The notes below the pieces were generated by a model. That model was given only the letters and a program-made list of their open reading frames with translations. It ran no database searches and was not told the origin of the DNA. Positions 9,250 through 17,982 of a stretch of DNA of 64,000 bases are shown here, in pieces (the first letter of the stretch is position 1; every line of letters starts with the position of its first letter). The stretch lies in contig NZ_JAUTAU010000001.1 in assembly GCF_030818775.1 (NCBI RefSeq), forward strand, positions 1,306,001 to 1,370,000, given 5' to 3'. The stretch comes from Bacillus sp. SORGH_AS_0510 (GTDB taxonomy: Bacteria; Bacillota; Bacilli; Bacillales; Cytobacillaceae). A program made the translations under genes and the position numbers.

Positions 9250-9944
9250 GAGAATCGCTTCCTTTGCTGTAAAAAGGTTAATATGGCCGTAATCATTAGG
9301 GCAACGGTCAATAAAATAAACGAAAGAGCGAGGGCGATATCAAAATTCCCTTTCGATACTTCCATCACGATCGTAGTAGTTAATATTCGAGTATCACCTT
9401 GAATATTTCCGCCTACCATCATGGCAGCACCCACCTCTGCTATAACCCGGCCGAAGCCAGCCATTACCGCAGCTAGAATCGCAATCTTTGATTGTTTGAC
9501 GAGAATGACTAACGTTTGGAGCCTCGTTGCACCAAGCGCTTTGATTTGCAGGAGCATTTTATCATTCACTTGCTGAAAAGCGGAACAAGTTAAGCTTGTA
9601 ATTATAGGCAATGACACTAATACTTGTGCCATAATAATAGCTGTAGGTGTATATAGCAGGGACCAATCACCTAACGGGCCGGAACGCCATAAAAACATAG
9701 TAATCCAAAGTCCGGCAACAACAGGGGGGAGCCCCATACCCATATTAATAAATAGTAGAAGTAATTTGCGTCCTCTAAATCTAGTTAATCCAAGTAGAAT
9801 ACCGAGGGGAAGTCCAAGCAAGGTACTAAATAGAATGGCAATTAAACAAACCTTTAGAGTCAGCCAAGTAATTTCAAATACCTCTGTGTCTCCAGAGAAG
9901 ATCATTTCAAATGCTTTCTTAAGTCCATCTAGTAAAAGTTCCAT
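9246..9944 (-). CDS. tupB: Tungstate ABC transporter permease TupB
   Basis: 232 residues with about five or six hydrophobic helices and the binding-protein-dependent permease motif around ALGATRLQTLVILVKQSKIA. It lies between the ATPase (4-base overlap) and the binding protein, from which it is separated by 84 bp containing a hairpin. It forms the membrane channel for tungstate oxyanion import together with TupA and TupC. Confidence 0.88.
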   Translation of the reverse strand: MELLLDGLKKAFEMIFSGDTEVFEITWLTLKVCLIAILFSTLLGLPLGILLGLTRFRGRKLLLLFINMGMGLPPVVAGLWITMFLWRSGPLGDWSLLYTPTAIIMAQVLVSLPIITSLTCSAFQQVNDKMLLQIKALGATRLQTLVILVKQSKIAILAAVMAGFGRVIAEVGAAMMVGGNIQGDTRILTTTIVMEVSKGNFDIALALSFILLTVALMITAILTFLQQRKRFS

Positions 9945-9970
9945 GCATTGCTTCCCTCCAGGTGAAAATA

Positions 9971-10018
9971 GAGGCTAACTCAATAGCAAAGGTGTCAATC
10001 CCCTTATGAGTCAGCCTC
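9971..10018 (-). terminator. Intercistronic hairpin between tupA and tupB
   Basis: GAGGCTnACTCA-type arms at 9971-9982 and 10007-10018 pair imperfectly around a loop of about 24 bases; on the minus strand a short T-rich stretch follows. It is likely a partial terminator or an mRNA 3'-end stabiliser that lets binding protein exceed permease. Confidence 0.55.
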
Positions 10019-10028
10019 GCTTGACAAA

Positions 10029-10895
10029 CTATTCAGTATATTTATAGAACAATGATTGACCGTAGTCTTTCTTACCGAAGTTTTCAATTACATCTTGGAT
10101 TTTTGGATCTACCATAAATTCTACGAATTTTTCCGCATCCTTGCTATTAATTTTATCATGCTTTTCAGGATTTACTTGCATGACATGATAAATGTTCATT
10201 AAATCCTTGCCGCCTTCGACAATAATTTTAAGAGTGTCTAAGTTTTTCTCTTGGGCAAGCCATGTAGCACGGTCTGTTAACACATAGCCTTTTTTCTCAG
10301 CTGCCACTTGTAATGTTTGCCCCATACCTTGACCTGTTGAAACATACCATTCACCTGCAGGCTTGATGTTTGCTAAAGTCCAAATGCCAAGTTCTTTTTT
10401 GTTCGTTCCAGAGTCGTCCCCACGGGAAATAAATGTAGCTTTCGCTTCTGCCAGCTTCTTGAACGCAGCAGTAACATCATCACCACTGACACCCGCTGGA
10501 TTCTCTTTTGGACCAACTAAAATGAAGTCATTATACATTACACGCTTATAGTTTATGGCGTCACCAGCATCAACCACTGCTTTTTCAGCTGCAGGGGCAT
10601 GTACTAGAAGGGCATCTGCTTCTCCTTTTGTTCCCATCTCTAATGCTTGTCCAGTACCAACTGCAATCGTTTTTACTTTTACATTATTCTGTTTTTCAAA
10701 CATGGGGATGAGAACATCCAATAAGCCGCTGTCCTGTGTACTTGTTGTTGTTGCAAGAATCATTTCTGTTGGTGCAGCCTTAGTTTCCTTTTTTTGATCT
10801 TTTGCCGCAACATCTTTTGTTTCTGAATTTCCGCAAGCGGAAAGGACTAAAAGCATGAAAGCGAATAAAACAGCAACATAGCGATTTTTTAACAT
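10029..10895 (-). CDS. tupA: Tungstate-binding lipoprotein TupA
   Basis: 288 residues. Signal peptide with a lipobox ending LSAC (Cys21), then a charged linker. The mature protein opens with the ILATTTSTQDSGLLD motif typical of TupA oxyanion-binding proteins and later has GTGQALEMGTKGEADALLVH. Anchored to the outer face of the membrane, it delivers tungstate to TupBC, probably for tungsto- or molybdoenzymes. The start ATG overlaps the upstream regulator stop by seven bases. Confidence 0.92.
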   Translation of the reverse strand: MLKNRYVAVLFAFMLLVLSACGNSETKDVAAKDQKKETKAAPTEMILATTTSTQDSGLLDVLIPMFEKQNNVKVKTIAVGTGQALEMGTKGEADALLVHAPAAEKAVVDAGDAINYKRVMYNDFILVGPKENPAGVSGDDVTAAFKKLAEAKATFISRGDDSGTNKKELGIWTLANIKPAGEWYVSTGQGMGQTLQVAAEKKGYVLTDRATWLAQEKNLDTLKIIVEGGKDLMNIYHVMQVNPEKHDKINSKDAEKFVEFMVDPKIQDVIENFGKKDYGQSLFYKYTE

Positions 10896-11833
10896 GTGGT
10901 TTCCTCCGTTAAAGTAGTTTGATAGATTACTTTTCCTAAATCTTCGATTGAATACCCTTCTAAATCCGTTAAGCTGTCTTTGAACTCAGGAGATTGCAGG
11001 TATTGAATTAAATCTGTTAAGTTCTGCTTGTTTTCCTCTGTAAAACGAAACACTAGGTCAAAGTGTTCTTGGGTAACGGGAACAAAATCAAGACCTAAAT
11101 GACTAGCAGCAGATTGAATTCCGAATGCTACGTCAGCAATTCCCCTGCTAATATAGGACGCGGCGGAAAGATGATTCCACTCTTCATTGTTGTACCCGTT
11201 AATTTTACTAGGGCTAATTCCATTGCTTGATAGCTTTGAGTCAAGCAAGAATCTTGTTCCTGCTCCTTTTTGGCGGTTAATGAATTGGACATCCTTCCTC
11301 ACAAGGTCAGAGAAATCAAGAATACACTTTGGATTCCCCTTGGCGACGATGAAGCCTTGCTGTCTAGCAGCGAGTCGAAGGACCAGGATTGATTCATAGA
11401 CAAAAAGCTGATGAATGAATGGCAGGTTATATTCTTGGGATGTCGGATCTAATAAATGAATGGCTGCTATATCGCACTGCCCGCGGTAAAGCATCATAAG
11501 TCCCTCTAGACTGCCTATGTAAGAAGGCTGAATTTGTACGTTTAATGCCGTTCCTGCTTGTTTAGCAAAATGCTCGACGAGAAAATCATGACTCCCTGAT
11601 AATCGAATGGACAGAGCATGATTGTTGGTCGTGCTTGTTGGGTTTGATTGAATTTTCTTTGCCGGAGCTTTTGTATTTTCTTTATACCTTTCAAGCTCAG
11701 CGTGATCAATTCTCATTTTGTTACCGATCTTAAATGCCTGCAGCTCACCTCTTTTTATCAGCTCATAAACCGTATGTTTTGAGATTTGAAAGATCTGTGC
11801 CACTTCATCGGGAGTATATGCCTTTTCTTCCAT
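10889..11833 (-). CDS. One-component regulator: excisionase-type HTH plus periplasmic-binding-like domain
   Basis: 314 residues. An N-terminal MerR/excisionase-like helix-turn-helix (about 6-50, YTPDEVAQIFQISKHTVYELIKRGEL) is followed by a linker and a PBP-like domain (about 75-290, PF12727-type), related to molybdate/tungstate-binding proteins. Such proteins sense oxyanion directly and control the adjacent transporter. It is first in the tup operon and overlaps tupA, so it likely autoregulates. The ligand is inferred from context. Confidence 0.85.
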   Translation of the reverse strand: MEEKAYTPDEVAQIFQISKHTVYELIKRGELQAFKIGNKMRIDHAELERYKENTKAPAKKIQSNPTSTTNNHALSIRLSGSHDFLVEHFAKQAGTALNVQIQPSYIGSLEGLMMLYRGQCDIAAIHLLDPTSQEYNLPFIHQLFVYESILVLRLAARQQGFIVAKGNPKCILDFSDLVRKDVQFINRQKGAGTRFLLDSKLSSNGISPSKINGYNNEEWNHLSAASYISRGIADVAFGIQSAASHLGLDFVPVTQEHFDLVFRFTEENKQNLTDLIQYLQSPEFKDSLTDLEGYSIEDLGKVIYQTTLTEETTC

Positions 11834-11941
11834 GTGTCACCCACCTTTTCCAATTCCAAGTTAACTTTAATAAAAGATTATCATACTGAATGTGACTTTT
11901 GTTAAGTTTTGTTAAGTTTTGTTTATTCTAGTGAAGAATTG

Positions 11942-12006
11942 TCACGTATTGTTCAAATGGAGACGCAACTGTCACACTTAGTTCACAAACTTCACGTTTT
12001 GTTCAA
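11942..12006. promoter_or_regulatory. Three helically phased direct repeats (TCAC-N5-GTTCA) between tup operon and azoreductase
   Basis: TCACGTATTGTTCAA, TCACACTTAGTTCAC and TCACGTTTTGTTCAA start at 11942, 11972 and 11992, spaced 30 and 20 bp, so all face the same side of the helix. A weaker relative (TGACTTTTGTTAAG) lies at 11893. They sit in the divergent promoter region and are probably an operator; which regulator binds is unknown. A TATAGT at 12032 could be the -10 box of the azoreductase gene. Confidence 0.55.
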
Positions 12007-12078
12007 TGGTGAGCATGGAAGTTTGTTGTACTATAGTAGTAGTAAATAAAACTAGTGGAAAAGAAAGGGATGATGGCC

Positions 12079-12741
12079 ATGTCAAAACTTTTATATATTA
12101 CAGCTAATCCGAAGAATGATAGTAAGCTTTCAAAAGGAATGCAAATTGGAGAAGTATTTTTAGCGGAGTTTAAAAAAGAGCAGCCAGATGTGGAAATCGA
12201 GCGCTGGCATTTATACGATATGGAAATCCCTGATATTGATATGGATCTACTTTATGCGAGAGCGAAATTATCGTTCATGGGCTATACAAAGGATCAGTTA
12301 TCGGAGGCGGAACGGACAAAGCTGGAAAAGATGCATGAGTTGGCTGATCGCTTTATCGAAGCGGATTATTATGTGTTTGTTACACCAATCTGGAATCTAG
12401 GTGCCCCGTCCATTTTGAAAAAATTCATCGATAACTTATTTATTGTAGAAAAAACATTTACAAATACCTCGGAAGGACCTAAGGGACTTCTTACTGGCAG
12501 AAAGGCAATTCATATTCAAACTAGAGGTGGAATCTACTCAACAGGACCAATGGTTGATTTCGAATTCGGTGATCGCTACTTAAGGAAGGTATTTGAATTC
12601 TTAGGTTTTGAGAGCTTGGATACAGTTGTTGCAGAGGGAATGGACCATTTTCCGAAGAAAGTACCGGAAATTATGGCAAAAGCCAAAGAACAAGCAGCAG
12701 TAGCAGCACGTGAGATGGCGAAACAAACGGCAATAGTATAA
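12079..12741 (+). CDS. azoR: FMN-dependent NADH-azoreductase
   Basis: 220 residues from the ATG at 12079, nine bases after GGG of the ribosome site; ATGs at 12070 and 12073 are too close. It is a flavodoxin-fold quinone/azo reductase: LYITANPK at the N-terminus, FVTPIWNLGAPSILKKFIDNL in the FMN/active-site loop, and GLLTGRKAIHIQTRGG. The family reduces quinones and azo compounds with NADH and in Bacillus responds to electrophile stress. It has its own terminator. It is divergent from the tungstate operon with shared control DNA. Confidence 0.88.
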   Translation: MSKLLYITANPKNDSKLSKGMQIGEVFLAEFKKEQPDVEIERWHLYDMEIPDIDMDLLYARAKLSFMGYTKDQLSEAERTKLEKMHELADRFIEADYYVFVTPIWNLGAPSILKKFIDNLFIVEKTFTNTSEGPKGLLTGRKAIHIQTRGGIYSTGPMVDFEFGDRYLRKVFEFLGFESLDTVVAEGMDHFPKKVPEIMAKAKEQAAVAAREMAKQTAIV

Positions 12742-12745
12742 TAAA

Positions 12746-12777
12746 AGGCAGTTCGAGTCATCTCGAACTGTCTTTTT
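12746..12777 (+). terminator. Terminator of the azoreductase gene
   Basis: GGCAGTTCGAG and CTCGAACTGTC pair around TCAT and are followed by six T residues. Confidence 0.9.
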
Positions 12778-12792
12778 TGTGACTGACATCCA

Positions 12793-12901
12793 TTTTATTT
12801 GCGAAAAAACAGGGTTTATTTGCGTTAGTTCACTTTTTATTTGCGATAATACAAGTTTTATTTGCGAATACCAGCCTTTTATTTGCGAAACTTTCCCAGC
12901 C
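12793..12901. repeat. 21-bp tandem array, 5 units (TTTATTTGCG core)
   Basis: ATTTGCG starts at 12797, 12818, 12839, 12860 and 12881, an exact 21-bp period. Each unit is a constant 10-mer TTTATTTGCG followed by 11 bases that differ in every unit. It begins about 20 bp after the azoreductase terminator and abuts a 52-bp array. Confidence 0.9.
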
Positions 12902-12902
12902 T

Positions 12903-13445
12903 AGGCTCGCTCTACTTTTACATTCCCTTCAAAAAATGAGGAAAGTAAAAGTAGGCTCGTTCTACTATTACTTTCCCTTCGAAAATGCCAGCAAAAGTAG
13001 AAGTAAGCTCGTTCTACGTTTACTTTCTCTTTAAAAATGCCAGCAAAAGTAGAAGTAGGCTCGTTCTACGTTTACTTTCTCTTTAAAAATGCCAGCAAAA
13101 GTAGAAGTAGGCTCGTTCTACTATTACTTTCCCTTCGAAAATGCCAGCAAAAGTAGAAGTAGGCTCGTTCTACGTTTACTTTCCCTTTAAAAATACCAGC
13201 AAAAGTAGAAGTAGGCTCGTTCTACGTTTACTTTCTCTTTAAAAATGCCAGCAAAAGTAGAAGTAGGCTCGTTCTACGTTTACTTTCTCTTCAAAAATGC
13301 CAGCAAAAGTAGAAGTAGGCTCGTTCTACGTTTACTTTCTCTCAAAAATGCCAGCAAAAGTAGAAGTAGGCATCCTATACGTTTCCTTTTCCTTCAAAAA
13401 AACGGGTGAAAGTTGAAGTAGCCTCGCTTTACTGTTACTTTCCCT
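12903..13445. repeat. 52-bp tandem array, 11 units (GTAGAAGTAGGCTCGTTCTAC)
   Basis: The block AGGCTCGTT or a variant starts at 12903, 12953, 13005, 13057, 13109, 13161, 13213, 13265, 13317, 13368 and 13420; inner spacing is exactly 52, edge units 50-51. Each unit contains GTAGAA and TTCTAC flanking nine bases (a hairpin) and a T-rich then A-rich half. Units at both edges are diverged. It fills the convergent gap up to the uppP stop codon. No plausible gene. Confidence 0.92.
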
Positions 13446-13447
13446 GA

Positions 13448-14230
13448 TTAAAACTTCCCTGTAAATTGGAAAAATAACACGATAACTCCCAGTGCCCACA
13501 CATAGATTGCAAACGGCTTTAAGGATTTCTTTTTCAAATAACCGATCATCCATTTAACGGCAATATACCCGAAGATCGCAGAGGAAATAATGCCGACCAA
13601 CAGGGCTGATAAAGATATGGTTTCACCTTGGCCATCCAATAAGTCCTTCGTCTGCAAGACAATCGCGCCAGCAATAGCAGGTGTCGATAAAAGGAAAGAA
13701 AAGTATGCAGCTGTCTCACGGTCGAGCTTTCGCCAAAGAGCAGCAACAATCGTCATTCCTGAACGGGAAATAGCTGGCAGAATAGCCACTGCCTGAAATG
13801 TACCAATGATGAATGCATCCTTGTAGCTAATATCATCCATCTTTTTATAACCATTTTTCACTGAATCAGCGAACCACAGGAATAGCCCTGTTAAAAGGAA
13901 TTCCCAACCTATGGTCACCCCCGTCTTGGAGATTTCATCAATATAATCTTTAAATGCAAGCCCAAAAATAACTGCTGGTATGGTCCCGACGATCAACAAA
14001 AAGGTTAATTTACTAAAAGGGTTTTTAATGATTTTTATAAATTCATTTTTATAAAAAACAAAAACTGCTAGTAAGGTACCGATATGAAGCATTGTGTCGA
14101 GCAATAGTCCAGCTTCCTGTAATCCAAATAAGTTCCTTCCCAAATAGAGATGTCCTGTACTGCTAATAGGTAGAAATTCAGTCAACCCTTGAATGATCCC
14201 GAGAATAAGTGCTTCCAGTTTTGTTAACAT
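13448..14230 (-). CDS. uppP: Undecaprenyl-diphosphatase UppP
   Basis: 260 residues from the ATG at 14230, which follows AGAGGGGAC; an in-frame upstream start at 14287 has no site. A polytopic membrane protein (about seven or eight helices) of the BacA family: E18 followed by PISSTGH (21-27) and a later AISRSGMT motif are the active-site signatures. It dephosphorylates undecaprenyl pyrophosphate to recycle the wall lipid carrier and can confer bacitracin tolerance. Monocistronic; the downstream side is a repeat array rather than a clear terminator. Confidence 0.95.
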   Translation of the reverse strand: MLTKLEALILGIIQGLTEFLPISSTGHLYLGRNLFGLQEAGLLLDTMLHIGTLLAVFVFYKNEFIKIIKNPFSKLTFLLIVGTIPAVIFGLAFKDYIDEISKTGVTIGWEFLLTGLFLWFADSVKNGYKKMDDISYKDAFIIGTFQAVAILPAISRSGMTIVAALWRKLDRETAAYFSFLLSTPAIAGAIVLQTKDLLDGQGETISLSALLVGIISSAIFGYIAVKWMIGYLKKKSLKPFAIYVWALGVIVLFFQFTGKF

Positions 14231-14414
14231 AAGTCCCCTCTCATTTCTATTATTAATAAGCTTGTACGTTAAAAAGATATGCAGCAAACAGTTGGTTCAT
14301 GAAATCCACTTTTATTGATACGCATAAAATCTCAAGGAACCAAACAAATTATGTGCAAATGAAGGGCCGACTCCCATAAAATAGAAACATACCCGTTCGA
14401 GAGGAGAAACGCGT

Positions 14415-15176
14415 TTGGAAAATACACATCTTCATTTCAATACGTCTATCGGAGTCAAGAAGCCAGAAAATATTCGGAACAAACAACAGGCATGTCCTTT
14501 TTGCGAACGTGACCAGCTGACGGACCTTATTGCAGTGGATGGCCCCATCATTCTATTAAAAAATAAATATCCTGTTTTAGAAAATGCCTACCAGACCGTT
14601 TTAATCGAAACGGACGATTGTCAGGGAGAGCTCTCTACTTATTCAAAGGATCATTTGCACCGCTTAATTAAGTTTGGACTGAAGCACTGGTTAGAAATGG
14701 AGGAAAGCGGGCGCTATCGGTCGGTTATTTTTTTCAAAAATCATGGTCCATTATCAGGTGGAACATTAGCACACCCGCATATGCAAATTGTAGGACTAAA
14801 TGATATTGATTATAGGGAAAAAGTGACGCATGAAATGTTTGAAGGGCTTGTGATAGCAGAAGAAGAAGGGACTAAGTTCACGCTTTCGACCAAGCCTCGT
14901 GTCGGATTTTATGAGTTTAATATGGAAATGAAAGATTCCAGCTATCAGGAAGCATTTTCGGAATATCTGCAAATGGCGGTCCATTATATCCTCAATCACT
15001 TTCCTTTTAAGGCGACAAGCTACAACATCTTTTTTCATCATATTGACGATAAAATCTATGCCAAGGTTGTCTCGCGTTTTGTCACCACGCCACTCTATAT
15101 TGGTTACGGCATACCACAAGTACCAAGCAATCTAGATTGGATGGCAGACGAGGTAAAACGAATTTATTTTACATAA
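14415..15176 (+). CDS. DUF4931 protein, HIT/GalT-like
   Basis: 253 residues, TTG start six bases after GAGAGGAG. A CPFC pair (C27, C30) could bind zinc, and LAHPHMQIV (H120, H122) resembles the HxHx catalytic motif of galactose-1-phosphate uridylyltransferase/HIT nucleotide hydrolases. It matches in pattern the Bacillaceae DUF4931 family (family name from memory). A nucleotide-transferase or hydrolase function is plausible but unproven. Monocistronic, followed by an interspersed repeat. Confidence 0.75.
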   Translation: MENTHLHFNTSIGVKKPENIRNKQQACPFCERDQLTDLIAVDGPIILLKNKYPVLENAYQTVLIETDDCQGELSTYSKDHLHRLIKFGLKHWLEMEESGRYRSVIFFKNHGPLSGGTLAHPHMQIVGLNDIDYREKVTHEMFEGLVIAEEEGTKFTLSTKPRVGFYEFNMEMKDSSYQEAFSEYLQMAVHYILNHFPFKATSYNIFFHHIDDKIYAKVVSRFVTTPLYIGYGIPQVPSNLDWMADEVKRIYFT

Positions 15177-15186
15177 TTAAGAAAGA

Positions 15187-15330
15187 ATAAAATTCGACTT
15201 TGAGAATTGTCCAGCTCAACGCCTAGCCCCTCGGGTCAAATAACCTTCGGCAAGAAAAGTCAAAAGGCGGACTTTTCTTGCCGAAGAACATTTGCCTGTC
15301 GGGGCTGACCAAGGCGCTTCCGCTTTTCTT
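15187..15330. repeat. Interspersed structured repeat A, copy 1
   Basis: About 144 bp beginning ATAAAATTCGACTTTGAGAA and ending AAGGCGCTTCCGCTTTTCTT. Outer arms (AGCGCC-type and GGCGCT) flank GCCCC/GGGGC and an inner perfect 17-bp stem at 15245-15261 and 15270-15286 with an 8-base loop. Four other copies lie at 22403, 42881, 61022 and 62051. Orientation of all copies is the same on the plus strand. It fills most of the gap between the DUF4931 gene and the RodA-like gene. Confidence 0.9.
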
Positions 15331-15446
15331 AATATGTAGGAAAATAGTATGTAAATAAAACCATTGTCGTTTAGAAGTTGTGATTTGTCGTTTTTAAAAA
15401 TATAATGGAGGAATGGACAAGTTTTAATATAAGGTGGAGACCTAGC

Positions 15447-16618
15447 ATGACTTCAAACAAAAATACAACTTCTAAACTTGATTATAATCTCGTTTTTATA
15501 TTAATATTACTTTTTCTAGCCAGCTGTTTAGCCATTTATAGTGCTCAAGCAAGCGGTCAATATAAGGAGAATTTCTTACTAAAACAAATCATTTGGTACG
15601 TTGTCGGCGGGGGGATCATCGCGAGTGTCATGACACTTGATTCTGATCAATTGCGGAAACTTACCTGGTATGCGTATGGGTTCGGAATTTTTCTTCTTGC
15701 CTTCCTGATTATCGCACCTCCAAGTATTGCCCCTGTTATTAATGGAGCGAAAAACTGGTTTAAGGTTCCGGGAATGGGGACCATCCAGCCGTCAGAGTTT
15801 GTTAAAATTTTTATTATTTTGGCGCTTTCTCGAACGATTGAGGACCACCATCACAAAAATCTAATTAAAACGATGCAATCAGATTTCTGGCTGTTGCTTA
15901 AACTGGGATTGGTAACAATGGGACCCTCTGATCCTAATTATTAAACAGGACTTAGGAACATCACTTGTTTTCCTTGCCATTTTATTAGGTATGATTTTTA
16001 TTTCGGGAATTTCTTGGAAATTGCTTACGCCGATGTTTTCAGCTGGTGTCTTGCTCATAGGGACGATCTTTTACTTTGTATTGTGGAACCCAGACTTGCT
16101 TGAAAAATATCTAGGTGTTAAACAGTATCAATTTAATCGGATTTATTCTTGGCTTGACCCTTATAGTTACCAAGGCTCAGACGCCTATCAGCTGACTAAA
16201 TCCCTACTCGCGATTGGGTCAGGGCAGACAGGTGGAAAAGGAACGGGGAACCGTGAAGTGTACCTGCCGGAAAGTCAAACCGATTTCATTTTTAGTGTCG
16301 TTGGTGAGGAATATGGATTTATCGGTGCGAGTGTGTTAATCAGTTTATTCTTCTTATTGATTTATCACATTACAAAGGTTGGAATGGAAACGAAGAATAA
16401 CTTTTATACCTATATCTGTGTAGGAAGTAATCAGTATGATTACCTTCCACGTATTTCAAAATATTGGAATGACGATAGGTGTCCTGCCGATTACGGGTAT
16501 TCCATTACCGTTCATCAGCTATGGAGGTAGTGCCCTTATGGGGAATATGCTCGGACTGGGCTTAATCTTCTCCATTCGATACCATTATAAAAAATACATG
16601 TTCTCAACTACAGCGTAA
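15447..16618 (+). pseudogene. RodA/FtsW/SpoVE-family glycosyltransferase gene with two frameshifts
   Basis: Three collinear frames together encode one SEDS polymerase of about 390 residues: 15447 to about 15924 (start ATG after AAGGTGG; ends TIQPSEFVK... region), about 15925 to 16425 (QDLGTSLVFLAILLG to YICVG) and about 16427 to 16618 (VISMITFHVFQNIGM, ITGIPLPFISYGGS). Each junction is explained by one extra base: a C in the CCC run at 15924-15926 and an A in GGAAG near 16425. Resembles B. subtilis RodA, which polymerises glycan with PBPs at the membrane. It is either a recent pseudogene or carries sequencing errors; the rest of the protein is well conserved. Confidence 0.85.
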
Positions 16619-16623
16619 TAGAG

Positions 16624-16662
16624 AAGAGAGCGGGGCCATCGGAGCCCTGCTCTCTTTTTTGT
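16624..16662 (+). terminator. Terminator after the RodA-like gene
   Basis: GAGAGC-GGGGC pairs with GCCCT-GCTCTC, loop of about seven bases, then TTTTTT. Confidence 0.88.
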
Positions 16663-16679
16663 TGGTCCCAAAATAGGGT

Positions 16680-16805
16680 TTGGCGGAAAAAATGGAGAAG
16701 TTGGCAGAATTTCAGCCCAAGTTGGCGGAAAAAATGGAGAAGTTGGCGGAATTCCGGCCCAAGTCGGCGGGAAAAATACAAAAGTTGGCGGAATCTCCTA
16801 ACACC
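16680..16805. repeat. 21-bp tandem array, 6 units in A-B-A-B order (TTGGCGGAA core)
   Basis: Units start at 16680, 16701, 16722, 16743, 16764 and 16785, exactly 21 bp apart. The core TTGGCGGAA is constant. The remaining 12 bases alternate between AAAATGGAGAAG-like (A) and TTCAGCCCAAG-like (B) sequences, giving a 42-bp higher-order period. Lies about 20 bp past a terminator in a convergent gap. Confidence 0.9.
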
Positions 16806-16822
16806 CCACAATAAATTACAAT

Positions 16823-16850
16823 GAAAAAGACCGCCTATATTCATGGCGGC
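16823..16850 (-). terminator. Terminator of the siderophore-binding protein gene
   Basis: On the minus strand GGCCGCC pairs with GGCGGTC around a nine-base loop and is followed by TTTTT. Confidence 0.8.
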
Positions 16851-16862
16851 CCAAACTTTACC

Positions 16863-17831
16863 TTATTTTTTTAAGAAAATCTTCTCAACATCATCAAGCA
16901 TAAGGTTAGCTGCCAGAACACCGCCGGCAGTGTTCCAGATTGCATCGTTTACTTCGTGAACTTCGCCTTTCTTAGCTACTTCAAGGTTTTTGAATAATGG
17001 ATCAGCAAGCCATTCTTTCGCAAGCGTATTGCCTTTTCCATCCCCGGTATCATAAGTGAAGTAGAAGAGGATATCTCCATCCATTGCAGGAATACGTTCT
17101 TTCGTTACATTCTTTTCTGCAAAATCATCCACGTTTTGGCTCTCAGGGCGAGCAAATCCAAGATCATTTAAGATTACACCAGAGAAGGTATCCTTATGGT
17201 AAATGCGAACTTCACCAGACATAAAACGAACCATAGATACCTTCATATTCTTCTTATCGCCAAGTTTTTCCTTAATGTCAGCAATACGACCGTTATACGT
17301 TTCTAATACTTCATTACCTTTATCAACTTTATTAACAGCCTTTGCATATAGACTAAAGTTTGTCTTCCAGTCACCGCGTAATGTTTCGGCAAAAACAGTC
17401 GGTGCAATCGCACTTAACTGCTCATAAATTTTCTCTTGACGCATTTTATTACCGATAATTAAATCCGGCTTAAGCGCAGCAATTGCTTCCACGTTTACTT
17501 CACTTTCTGTACCCACAACTTTTGTGTCTTTTAATTGATCCGCAATATGCTCATACCAAGGATCACCAGTCCAAGACTTAACGGCACCAACAGGAGTAAC
17601 TCCCATTGATAATAGGGCTTCTGTTCCTTCGTTTGTAAGAATAACTACACGCTTAGGTGTACCTTTGATCGTTGTCGATCCCATGGCATGTTCTACTGTA
17701 TAGCTTTTTTCAGTAGCCGTCTTCGGTGCTTCTTTCTTTTCGGTTGTCTTTTCCTCTGTCCCCCCACAAGCTGCCAGTAAGAAAATGGCTAGGAGTGAGA
17801 AAATAGATAATATAGATTTTGTCATTTTCAT
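16863..17831 (-). CDS. Iron-siderophore ABC transporter binding lipoprotein
   Basis: 322 residues from the ATG at 17831, 12 bases after AGGAGG; frame extensions upstream overlap the Fur box and are unlikely. Signal peptide and lipobox LLAAC (Cys22), then a FepB/FhuD-type class III fold: ATEKSYTVEHAMGSTTIKGTPKRVVIL, GVTPVGA, ALKPDLIIGN. Extracellular lipoprotein delivering ferric siderophore to the divergently encoded permeases. The closest B. subtilis idea is YfiY (schizokinen/arthrobactin), but the siderophore cannot be told. Fur boxes upstream predict iron repression. Confidence 0.9.
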   Translation of the reverse strand: MKMTKSILSIFSLLAIFLLAACGGTEEKTTEKKEAPKTATEKSYTVEHAMGSTTIKGTPKRVVILTNEGTEALLSMGVTPVGAVKSWTGDPWYEHIADQLKDTKVVGTESEVNVEAIAALKPDLIIGNKMRQEKIYEQLSAIAPTVFAETLRGDWKTNFSLYAKAVNKVDKGNEVLETYNGRIADIKEKLGDKKNMKVSMVRFMSGEVRIYHKDTFSGVILNDLGFARPESQNVDDFAEKNVTKERIPAMDGDILFYFTYDTGDGKGNTLAKEWLADPLFKNLEVAKKGEVHEVNDAIWNTAGGVLAANLMLDDVEKIFLKK

Positions 17832-17863
17832 ATGTATAAACATCCTCCTTAAGTAAATGTAAA

Positions 17864-17878
17864 TGATAATCATTTTCA
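17864..17878. promoter_or_regulatory. Fur box 1
   Basis: TGATAATCATTTTCA, one mismatch to the 7-1-7 inverted repeat TGATAATnATTATCA, just upstream of the binding-protein ribosome site. Confidence 0.85.
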
Positions 17879-17929
17879 ATGACACCCTTATCATAAAATG
17901 AACAAAAGGAAGATGTCAACGATTTAATT

Positions 17930-17944
17930 GAAAATGATTTTCAA
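17930..17944. promoter_or_regulatory. Fur box 2
   Basis: TGAAAATGATTTTCA, a perfect palindrome of the Fur type, midway in the divergent region. Confidence 0.85.
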
Positions 17945-17982
17945 AATCAATTACGAATTTGTGAACAACAATAAAAGGTAAA

